NCBI GenBank assembly: GCA_022059125.1
Contig: JAEUWY010000008.1
Span: forward strand, 2,232,001 to 2,296,000
Source of the DNA: Corynespora cassiicola
Taxonomy: Eukaryota; Ascomycota; Dothideomycetes; Pleosporales; Corynesporascaceae
Reading direction: 5' to 3'
Length of the DNA stretch: 64,000 nt
The notes under the pieces were generated by a model, which was given only the letters and a program-made list of their open reading frames with translations, was not told the origin of the DNA and made no database searches. The stretch's first letter is position 1, and each line of letters starts with the position of its first letter. The translations under genes were made by a program, and so were the position numbers. This document shows positions 54,801 through 64,000 of the stretch, piece after piece.

Positions 54801-57772
54801 GAGCCTCTGGCAACCGCAGTGATAGTGGGGACAGCGAGGCATTGCAGGCAATGTTTCGTCGATTCTCCATTGCCGACGACTCTCTGGCCCAACCACGGCC
54901 CCGCTCGCCCATTGAAGAGGAGGCGTACAGTGATGAAGGCTCTCCAGATCTCTTCCCCGTCACGTCAAATCTGGGTGCATCTGGCTCTGCGCTGAACAGC
55001 ACCCCGCCGCCCACGTCGACGATGCCGCCTCCGCCCATGACTCTGTTCGACCCCGAAGACAACAACAGGCGCTTCGTTGGTACCCCCGACTACCTCGCCC
55101 CTGAAACCATCGGCGGCAGCGGCCAGGATGAGGTGAGCGATTGGTGGTCTCTGGGGTGCATTCTCTTCGAGTGTCTCTACGGCTACCCGCCATTCCACGC
55201 CGACACTCCTGACGAAGTCTTTTCCAACATTCTCGCGCGGAGGATCGACTGGCCAGAAAATGACGAAGACTACCAGATCTCCGACGAGGCCAAGGATCTC
55301 ATGAACCGGTTGATGTGCACTGATCCTGCACAGCGCCTCGGCTCCAACATGGACGACAAGTATGCCAGCGGTGGCGAGGAAATCAGGAACCATCCCTGGT
55401 TTGCCGACGTCAACTGGGAACGCCTGCGTGACGACGAGGCTTCTTTCATTCCAGCGCCAGAGAACCCTGAAGACACTGAATATTTCGACTCGCGAGGCGC
55501 TGCCATGGCCAACTTTGCGCCCGAGTTTGAAGATCAGGGCACCTCTTCCGCCGGCACGCCTAGTGCAGACTATCCCGACCGACCTCACGATGCACTGTCT
55601 CGTGTCCGCTCACAAGTCAGCGTCACTACCATGAAACGGGGCCTCATCCCTCTTCATATTCCTGCTCATGTTCGCGAGGGAAGGACACGAAGGCTTAGTG
55701 AGCCCATGGCAGCCGACGACTTTGGCAACTTTAGCTACAAGAACCTCCCCGTACTGGAAAAGGCTAACAAGGACGTCATTCAAAAGCTCAGGGCTGAAGC
55801 CATGCAGTCTCAAAATAAGTCTTCGTCTGCAATTCAATCCCCGAGTGTCACTTCGCCATCTCCATCGCTCGAGTCAAGCCCAATGCTCCCCGCTCCCCTG
55901 AAGCGCACGCTATCTACTAACAAGGGAGCACCTGGCCGGCCCTCTTCGCCTTCAGTCAGCGGTCCCAACTCGTCGCCCAGTCGCGGATCTCAGCCGTCAT
56001 CTCCATTGCTCGTGCAATTTAGCACCGGGCAGCACCACGAGAGACGCAAGACGTCCAGCAGCTCCTCCACTTTGTCCCATGCGACTAGCAACCCTTCTTC
56101 ACTACAGCCCGGGAACTTCTTCGAACAGTCGCGAGGGTCTGGACTGAGGCCACAGCCTTCCCCCGATGCCATCTCTCCCGGCAAACTCGTCAAGACGCCC
56201 TCCAACATGTCGTCATCCTTTAACGAGAAAGGCGTGCCCATACCGCCGCGCCAGGGTGGTCCCACAGCTCAAGCTGGTGCTCCGTCCCCGCGTGCTCGGT
56301 CTCAGACCATGGGCTCACAGGATGGAGACGTCGTGCGCGACCTCGTTCCGAACCATCACAAGCGCAGAAGCCAAGTGTTTGATGTATCTCCCTCGTCCTC
56401 TGATACCGAAGACTCGCGAGCTAAAGCATTATTGCGCGTGCAGCGGCGAAGACAGAGCTCCCGCAGGCTCTCTCAAATCAGCCTCGCTGACGGTCCCATA
56501 TTTCGACCTCTGGACGTCTTGGTGTGTGAAGACCACCCCGTCTCTCGCCTGGTCATGGAAAAGCTTCTTGAGAAGCTGCGTTGCCGCACTCTTACCGTCA
56601 CCAATGGCTCCGAAGCAGTACGATACGCCATGGGCGAGGTCAAGTTTGACATCATCATGATGGAGTTCAAGCTGCCTCAAGTCAATGGAGCCGATGTCGC
56701 GCGCATGATTAGGGACACGAAAAATGCCAATTCGCACACGCCGATCGTTGCCGTCACTGGTTATCTGAAGGAGCTGCAGGCGCCCCACCACTTCGACGCC
56801 CTCATTGAGAAACCGCCCACGATCGCCAAGTTATCCGACACGTTTGGCAAGCTCTGCCAATGGAAATCGCCCCCACCAAATTGGACGCCCAGCCAGAGCA
56901 TATATCCGTCAATGATGCCTTCGGGCCTAAGGCAGGAGTCGACACGCCAAGAGGACAGTCCAATATCGAACGCATCCAGCTTCCCGCCTGTGCCCTCGGG
57001 CAGCTACCGTGGCTCCAGCCGCGAGGACTCGATCAGCTCCAGCTTCTTTGGGGATAGCGAGAGTCGCACTGGCGACGAGGTCCCCGTCATCATCGCCCGC
57101 CACAATGTTGATGATTGGCGCGAGCGTGACCTTGCGCGGGCCATGAGTGGCCTAGGGATTTCGGAAGATGCAGCCAACAATGTCGATCCCAAGGCCGCGG
57201 GGCAGAACCTTCCCCTCCCGCCTCCGCCTGACCTCGTCCCCCACGGGGGCTCCGCACCGCCTGTTCTGGAAGAGGCTACGATTCGCCGCCAGCGATCTGC
57301 CGAAATGGTTGGTGCGAAGCGCCGCATCCTTGAGACGCGCAAGCATGAATCGGCAGAGTCTGGTGACGACGAGGACGACGAACTCGGCAACGTCAACGTC
57401 AAGTCCAACAAGAGCCCCAAGACGCGGCCCAAGAGTTCGTCCAAATTGGGTATCGAAATGATGCGCACAAACAGCCGCGGTAGCGTCATCTCGGTCGAGG
57501 ACGTTGGTGCCTCAGACTCGACGGCGCTGGTTTCAAGCCCGCCTCCGGCCATTGAGGAGGATCGCACCGCGGAGGAGAGGGAAGGTGCCGCGGATGTGCC
57601 GCCCATGTCGCTTACGCCGCCGGAGATTTTCCCGCAGGTTCCCGGCGAGGGCGTGAAAGATTTTGCGATCCGCACGCCGGTCAAGAAGGGAGGACAAGGT
57701 GGAGGGAATGAGGTAGAGGCGGAGGCGGACCCGGATCCGACGCCGAAGGCGAACGGGTCACCGGGTGCGTAG
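51836..57772 (+). CDS. RIM15: Rim15-type PAS/AGC-kinase/response-regulator protein
   Basis: Two exons, 51836-52393 and 52469-57772, encode 1953 residues. The 75-nt intron (GTACGT...TCGCAG) restores EESH-TMWMIRP. Domains: a PAS-like region near residues 60-110 (NIIMDLGLDGRVRYVSDSWRDVIG), a C2HC finger (CRICERQITPWWFEKHTELC) near 250, and a kinase near 730-1190 with GAFGSV, AIKVLK, HRDLKPDN, DFG and GTPDYLAPE. A long insert of about 170 residues lies between DFG and the APE segment. The C-terminal extension (PENPEDTEYFDSRGA) fits AGC kinases. A receiver domain near 1530-1640 follows (DVLVCEDHPVSRLVMEKLL, VAVTGY, IEKP). In yeast Rim15 integrates TOR, PKA and Pho85 signals and drives entry into quiescence through Igo proteins. 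At the phospho-acceptor position the receiver has Glu (DIIMMEFKLP). Confidence 0.95.
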
Positions 57773-59996
57773 GCTAATCCCCCGCCCACTGGCAAGGAAA
57801 ACGATCGAATGGTGCGCAGAACGACACGGGAGTGTTTCGAATAATTCAATCATCAGGAGATGAGAAGAGATTGTATACACCACCACCACACTCACACACC
57901 AACTACACTACTCCTACAAGTTTTTACTACTACGAACAAACGATCAAACAAACAAACAAACAAACAAACAGCAATCTTAACTTGTGACCACTTCTTTCCT
58001 TCTTTTTCCTCTTCAGATTGTCTCCTTTGTTCGAAAATGCGGATGGGTTCTCTCTTCCTCTCTGTCCATCCACTTTATATTGCGTCTCGCCTCTCCATGG
58101 TCAATTCGGTTTTTCCTTTGTTTGGATTTCATCAGCTCTTCGCTCATCAACCTTGTCAACCTTTTTTTTCCTTGGACCAAAAATATGAACGAACAGTTGG
58201 AGGGATGGGATGGCGCGGATAGATTGGTTCGGCGCGCGATCTGGATCCCCTTGTCTGTCCGGGACTTGGAAAATTTCCTTTCTATTTCTTTTGGTTGGGC
58301 CGGCTCGGGCTGGGCTGGGCTGGACTGGGCTGGCTGCTCGTGTGGGTGTCAGAGGGCTGATTGAGCCTCGGCTTGCGGCCCCCACGTTTTTTCTAAAACA
58401 AATAGCATGGTGTTGGTGGTGTTCCGATGGTAGTGCACCGAGGAAACAGGGCTTGTTCTTTTTTTCCTTGTTTTTCCTTTGCTACATTTCAACTTTTGAG
58501 ACCTTTTGGTTGTTCGATTGTTCGCGGGGCTTTTTTTTTACAAGTGTGTCACTTGACTGGCCGGTTCTATGTTTCTTTTGTGCTTGGAGGTGGGAGGTTG
58601 AGGGGGAGGGGAAGAGAGGGAGGAGGGGGAAATATGTTAAATTAGTGTGATGCTAGGTTGAATTGAAGCTGGAGTTGATAAATTGTATGATTTGTGCCTA
58701 TGCGCGGGGTGTGATGTGCGAGCAGATGATTCGAGGGCTTGTGATATGTTGTCTATATGCTTATTTTTTTTCTCTCTATACTCTGTCGATGTCTTTTTAA
58801 TGGGGAAGGGTGTGGGGAGGGGGGAGGGAGAGGATGGTGTAGTGGAGATAAGGATGAGTGGGCAGGGCGAGCTGCATATCCAAAAATTGGGTTACGGAGG
58901 ATGGAAACTTGCGGAACTCCAATGCGAGAATTGATACTTATAGAGCTTGATTCCTTTTCAAAAGCTGGCTGATACCTTGTTCTGGCGCACGTTGATGGGA
59001 ATGGTGCGCATCACCAGAGCTTGGTTCGAGTACCCGTTCTACGTTGCTTTCTATCTTTTGGGTTAAAAATTCAAGTCCGCTAGGAATTGGATTATGTTTT
59101 AGATGCTTATATTTTTGAATCGCGTCCATTTGGGCAAGGTGGAATGTTCAGAAACAACCATAGACTACTGGTCACTCTATGCTCTTTGGAAGTTTTCAAG
59201 TTCTGAAAAAGGCTCAAAAGTAATGGAACGATAGGAAAGAAAAGGTTGGAATCAATCACTGTGACTGTACGTAAACTTGTGGTTGCAGATGTTGAGACAC
59301 TGGTCCAATACTGGGCTTTTGGTATAGCTTTATAAGTACATCACAAGCCATATATTACAAACTGATTTTACAAATCATGGACATGAAAAAGCCCTGCGCT
59401 TTGAAAAGCGTGGTTTGTTTGCATCGGCCTCATTATGATGTGTTGGGACTGTTCTGGGAAGTCCGTTTATAAAATGACCATTTATAGACTACTGTTTTAT
59501 GGGAACACTAAAACTCAAAGGAAATTTGAGTATTAAGCAGTGCCGTAAACAGAAAATAAACATTTTTAGACGCAAAACCATACGTCACACTTGAAAATCA
59601 CAAAAGCTCCTAACCATCTCGAGAAGCGACAACTATATCGCATCTTGTTGTATAGTTGTATTTTATGTGTCATGCGCACACATCGATTCACTAAATTGCC
59701 CCCCTCATAAGAGCAATAAATTAGACCCCTGAAATATCTCTGCTACAGCCGAATCTGTATCCTTCATCTCGAGGGCAGGCCTTTCACCTTCACCCCCCTA
59801 AGCCGAATCAAGATCAACGCGTCAAACCCCCAACCCACAGCGCGTTCATAACGCGTCACTAGCGCATCTTTTATGTATGTATTACGGAATGTCAACCTCA
59901 AACTTTCTCTTTCCCAAAATCAACTCTCTACTTACCGCCCGATCAATCCTTGCCCACTCCTGTCCACGCCAGCTCTCTGCTTTCTTGAATATCTGA
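57773..59996. other. 3' region of RIM15 and intergenic, no gene recognised
   Basis: Contains an (AAAC)n tract at about 57942-57970, T-rich tracts and a short minus frame (59129-58938). The right part is AT-rich. No RNA gene was seen. Confidence 0.5.
57942..57970 (+). repeat. (CAAA)n microsatellite
   Basis: About seven copies of CAAA downstream of the RIM15 stop. Confidence 0.9.
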
Positions 59997-61172
59997 ATGA
60001 GCATTGCTAGCCATCAAAGGTCTAAGATGCCTAGATTAGAGAATCAATCCATGCAGACCCATGATCACTTCTGGCCTGATCAACACGACCATGACAACCC
60101 AGCCAATCCCCCCTTTCTCAATACTACCGATGGATTCCCTGATTCCGCCGCCCTAGTCACCTACAATCGGCCCTTTCGCTTTCTCGACCTATCGGGTGAA
60201 ATACGCAAAGAGGTCTACAATGCATTGCTTATCGCTCGCGATCGTGGCACTTTTCGCCCACGCTGGTTGGAGAATGACCGCTACTTCTACAGCAAAAGCA
60301 GGGCCGAGTAGCACAGTTTGTCGACTATCCCATCTGTATTTTCTGCCTTCGATCAAATGAACATGGAAGAGCTCAGCGAGGATACCACTTTCTGCGGATG
60401 GCGCTTTGGCGTCGAGACGGCCATGCTACGTACCTGCAAGCAAGTGTACATCGGTGTGCATGGCTTACTCTACTGCAACGACACCCGTCTTCACCAAACA
60501 CCGCGGAATACGATCCGACAAAATCGACAACCATCGTTTCTTGCAGAGCTTTGTGTCCAGCATCCCGCGACAGTGGAACCTAGGTGCGAAGCGTAACTTG
60601 GACGAGGACAAACCGGAGATCGAGATAAAAAAAGGCTGTGGCTAGGCCGATGTTCTAAACCATACATGATCACAAATCTCCATATACGCATCGAAGTCAA
60701 CGAGCCCGCACAGCGGGACTACTTCCAACCCCTGTACTTCCCGGACCTAGGCAACCTCAAGGCTCTGAGCACACTTTCCATGTATCTCGTATACGCAGAG
60801 AAAGACGAGTGGATGGACTATATGGAGGACATCTCAAATCTCCCCGGCCCCAAAAAGGAGTAGACGCAAGCAATCGCGGGCTATCGCGACCCCTCACAGC
60901 CCCTGGCTGATTTTGGTGCCCTGCAAACGTCCCTGAAGAGCCTGTACGCGGGGCTTCCAGAGCCCACAGATGATCTCGAACCAATCATGGTCAGGTTCCC
61001 GCACGCCGCACCACTTCGGCTTCCTCGGCTCGCGATAAAGCTCCATCCCGACAGAGGCCGATCGTGCCTGCGCACATTGACCTATGCCGCTGAGGGGGTC
61101 GTTGAACAGGTGGTCACGACATTGGGAGAAGACAATCTGGAGGAGGAGTCTCAGCTCACATCACAGGTTTGA
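59997..61172 (+). pseudogene. 2EXR-like gene broken by two TAG codons and a frameshift
   Basis: From ATG 59997 the text includes PFRFLDLSGEIRKEVYNALLI, the LxxEIRxxVY motif of 2EXR/F-box-like proteins, and AMLRTCKQVYIGVHGLLYC, the next conserved helix. The frame is interrupted by TAG at 60309-60311 (GCCGAG-TAG-CAC). It shifts near 60480-60560 into another frame (HRFLQSFVSSIPRQWNLGAK), returns at 60666, and meets a second TAG at 60861-60863 (AAGGAG-TAG-ACGCAA) before ending at 61172. Both TAGs could be CAG before a C-to-T change. Coding-like text on both sides of each stop shows recent decay. Confidence 0.75.
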
Positions 61173-61512
61173 ATGGAATTTCTGAGGATTTTCGTTGGGG
61201 CAGATTCACTCAGGTTGCTTTTATGGTTTTGGTGGTTTGGTAGTTGGGTAGATTGAAATGAGCCTTCTTGGTAGCTTAGTAAGTATCGCATGCCTCAATT
61301 TGCGCACGAATAGCTCTGGAGAAGAATTCCAGCCCTTTCAAGAGAAAATAGCTTCAAGGTTGACTGTCTGGTGGTTAGATACTGATACGCTTATGTAAGA
61401 TACGATGCATGTCGCCAACCCAAAGCTGACTGGCCATGAAGCGAAGGAGGAATCCCTAGGCAGCTGTGTTGCTTCTCCTCACGCTCATGTACGCACTCAT
61501 TCCTGCAAACCA
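61173..61512. other. Spacer between two pseudogenes
   Basis: Short AT-rich spacer. Nothing was recognised. Confidence 0.5.
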
Positions 61513-63390
61513 ATGTCAATGGCACATAAATATCTGTATATACCGTCAAAGTATCGTAAGATACGGCTGCTACAGGTCGAACGCGACGAGCATACAGAGC
61601 AAGTTGCTACGTCAAAATGTCACCCAGGAGCATACTGAGCGGCTCACAGGACGTTTCACGACGGCTGATCTGGTCCATCTTTCGCACGACTATCATGCTA
61701 TATCCTATGCTTCGGGCAGCTCGGAACGACTGCAAAAGATATGGCTTGACGAATCTGCGTATCTGAATATTACAAACTCGGCCAAGGAGGCCCTAACCTA
61801 GATCACTCGATATACGAAAGGCGTCTGTGCCTGTATCGAAGCCTTTTGTGTCTATCAAAATGATCTGCATGAAAGAAGCTACCAAGCTCAGCAAATGTAC
61901 GATGTATACTCTTGCGCAGAGAAGATCGTGTCGTGGGTGGGGAAGCTGACGGAGAACATCCACTTGGCTGTGGAATTGATCGTAAAACTTGCTGGTCATT
62001 TCGGCCAACTGAAAGGCGCCGGTATTCCTCTCCATCTCGACTAAAAATCGGATCTTGGTATACCATCTTCAGAGTAGGTCGCGTTGTCATAGTTTTTACG
62101 GCGGAACTATTTCCAGCGACTCTGGGTAATCAAGGGGTAGCTGCAGCAAAGCATGTTGATATAGTATGTGGTAGATTTGTTGTTGAAACTAATCAACTCG
62201 CTCTGGTTTTAGGGTTCATGGTGCCAACTCTTCTATCAGAACGCATTCTTGAGACCAACGAACCGAGCGTCTATACAGAAAACGAGAATAGATTGCAAGC
62301 AAATCAGACGCTTTGGAAATATATCAGGTCCTCTGGATGCAGACATCGCCTCGCCTCACTCCTCGTAGATAGCGGGGCCTTCGAAGTCACAGCCCCGAGA
62401 GACTGAGCTTTTTCCTCTACTCAATATCTCTTCTAATATAGCTATAGAGCTGGAGCCAAACTATCGCAGATCGACCGAAGGCATCTACACAGACGCAATG
62501 AGATACATGATGGGCAGACCTGACATCAATTTGTCATTTCTATACCAGGCTAGTATTGGACAAACCCGAAAATTAGACAGCCTACAGTCTTGGGTGCCGG
62601 ACTGGTTCGTCCACCTAACCCGCGACTCTTTTGGATTACGCGCAGATGATGATGAAGATCTAGATCTTCCTCATAGCTTTGTGTAGGTAGATGGCCACAT
62701 GTACGTGAATATTGACGTAGAAAACAACAAGATCAAACTTCCGGGGTGTATAATCGACGAGATTGAGTCGGTCCCTGGGCTGTGTTCATTGGTCGATTAA
62801 TATATAGATCTCAGAGAGCATATACTGCAATGCTTGACTGGCTGATCAATCTCTACGACCTGTATCCAGTCACCACTGTCTACCCTACTGATTCATGATT
62901 CTTTCCGGATGTTTTGCCACAGGCCGTAATTTGCAGGAACAGTTGAGGATATAGTTTCAAATAGAGAGTCGAGTACCACCATATCGTGGAGTTTCTTGCC
63001 TTCTTGCTGTGCTGCAGCTTACTTCATAATGACGAGATAATACCAGCAGAAGTCATCTCCCATACCCATGATATTAAGGAAATGGTACAAAATTTGATCA
63101 GCGTGGAGAAAAATCGGATCAAAACACCATTGGTAGATGCATGGAGTTCATAAGACAAGTGCTTCAGGTATCTAGTGTGGCACCGTAGGCGGTTTACAAC
63201 ACGAAGAAACTAGTTTGGTGCTGGGCCACTATTGATGAAAGAAGGCGATGTATTGTGTATCATATCCGGAGCTAAGGTCCCTTTCTTGGTTCGCAAGAGA
63301 AGCGGGGGCGGATACTTCTTAGTTCAAGTGCTACGTGCACGGCTTAATGAACGGCGAAGGTACGAATATGGGGGGTTGAGGAAGATTTAG
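61513..63390 (+). pseudogene. HET-domain (heterokaryon incompatibility) gene, degenerate
   Basis: Family landmarks appear in order but in different frames: YLYIPSKYRKIRLLQVE (start), HDYHAISYASGSSERLQKIW (the usual SYxWG, here with Ser for Trp), then after a TAG at 61799-61801 the same frame reads EAFCVYQNDLHERSYQAQQMYDVYSCAEKIVSWVG (the IDxICINQxD motif). Later come RRNYFQRLWVIKG, AAAKHVDIVCGRF, STEGIYTDAMRYM, LDSLQSWVPDW, EGDVLCIISGAKVPFLVRK and CYVHGLMNGEG, the C-terminal signature. At least five stops and several frame changes inactivate it. Intact HET proteins trigger cell death after fusion of incompatible strains. The order of motifs shows that the whole gene was once present. Confidence 0.85.
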
Positions 63391-64000
63391 TCATACATTG
63401 GATTTCAGAATATTGTCGCTCTTTTACCTCTGATTTGACTAGCTTTCCTTCGTATCTCAGTCCCCGCGTACGTGTGCACCTGATGATAGCGGGGCGACGG
63501 AGTAAGATTCTGAATAGGCAACTCGAAGAGGGATACCCACGGAATAATTATTTTGAGTTTAATAATCAATACAATCGGAGTGGCGTCAGCCGTCATCGGG
63601 ATTTCTCTGAATAAGCGTTGACCCTGCACCTTCATGCCGTAAATTGATTAAGCTCGTGATGACTGAGATGCTTGACCGGGAAACGCCCGCGATCATGCCG
63701 GGGCGTACGGTACGGGAGACCCTGCTCCCGCCGATCGTGGCCCTCGAACCAAGTCAGTGCGTATCGTGGCGTTTTTTGAAAAACTAATGCACGGATTTCG
63801 CAAGAGTATGTTGTGGGTTGGAACTTGAACGTGAACGTCTTCGTTATCTGATTTTGACTCTTCCTTGATATCTGCTGCAGATGTGTGAGGGAATGAAACT
63901 ATTTTAATACATTAAAGAGCAAGCCCCGGGAAGAGGGCATTCGCTTCAAAAAAAAGAGACACAAAAGGCCTGTTGTGTCTGTTTTGTGAAGCGAATGCTC
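63391..64000. other. Right-end intergenic region
   Basis: No gene recognised. A large imperfect hairpin, listed separately, occupies the last 66 bases. Confidence 0.5.
63935..64000. repeat. Imperfect palindrome (long hairpin) at the right edge
   Basis: GCATTCGCTTC at 63937-63947 pairs with GAAGCGAATGC at 63988-63998, and AGACACAA at 63957-63964 pairs with TTGTGTCT at 63973-63980 around a loop containing AGGCCT. One G-T and one further pair extend the outer stem to base 64000, so it may continue outside the window. It could be a MITE end or part of a larger inverted repeat. Confidence 0.8.

Noticed and set aside
57004..57849. 281-codon minus-strand frame
   Set aside because: Antisense shadow of the GC-rich 3' end of RIM15; low-complexity text with no motif.

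Overview
The window is nuclear DNA of a filamentous ascomycete (Pezizomycotina; the gene set would fit a Dothideomycete, which is inference). Evidence: genes are split by 40-170 nt spliceosomal introns with GTANGT donors, TACTAAC/CTAAC-type branch sites and CAG/TAG acceptors. The families present are typical of these fungi: a CFEM-PTH11 receptor, a Rim15-type PAS/kinase/response-regulator protein, HET and 2EXR/F-box-like proteins, DUF3425 and fungal Zn-cluster-type regulators. An AT-rich DNA transposon carries decay of the kind produced by repeat-induced point mutation (RIP). No bacterial operons, CRISPR arrays, rRNA or tRNA genes were seen.

Layout. 0-9 kb: sparse accessory DNA with the 3' end of a fungal transcription-factor-domain gene, two repeat-rich orphan proteins, a DUF3425 protein and a decayed 2EXR-like gene. 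9.8-24 kb: conserved core with an SDR oxidoreductase, a secreted Cys-rich repeat protein, OGG1 (minus) divergent from U2AF large subunit (plus), a secreted SurE-family phosphatase and, after about 3 kb with no recognisable gene, a CFEM-PTH11 receptor. 24.7-27.3 kb: a 2EXR-like gene (copy A) and a low-complexity orphan. 28-32 kb: two minus-strand core genes, SEC9 (t-SNARE) and a nucleotide-sugar 4,6-dehydratase. 32.8-40 kb: 2EXR copy B, an orphan, an intronless RBR-type E3 ligase and a frameshifted MYND gene. 40.16-42.27 kb: a complete but mutated Tc1/mariner element flanked by TA. 42.7-46.1 kb: a tannase/feruloyl-esterase gene convergent with a homologue of Botrytis ABA3. 46.1-51.8 kb: mostly gene-free, with a long GC-rich leader in front of the 1953-residue RIM15 gene (51.8-57.8 kb). 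60-63.4 kb: two adjacent pseudogenes (2EXR-like, then a HET-domain gene) and an imperfect hairpin at the right edge.

The most striking observation is in SEC9. The third intervening sequence reads as two nested introns (a stwintron): an inner 54-nt intron splits the donor of an outer intron between its first and second bases. This is the only splicing solution I found that both restores the conserved SNARE frame and uses both complete sets of splice signals. Others are an ABA3-like terpene synthase outside a recognisable ABA cluster, paired 2EXR paralogues sharing an N-terminal motif and an intron position, and a run of in-frame TAG/TAA changes of RIP type in the transposon and in the pseudogenes at the right end.
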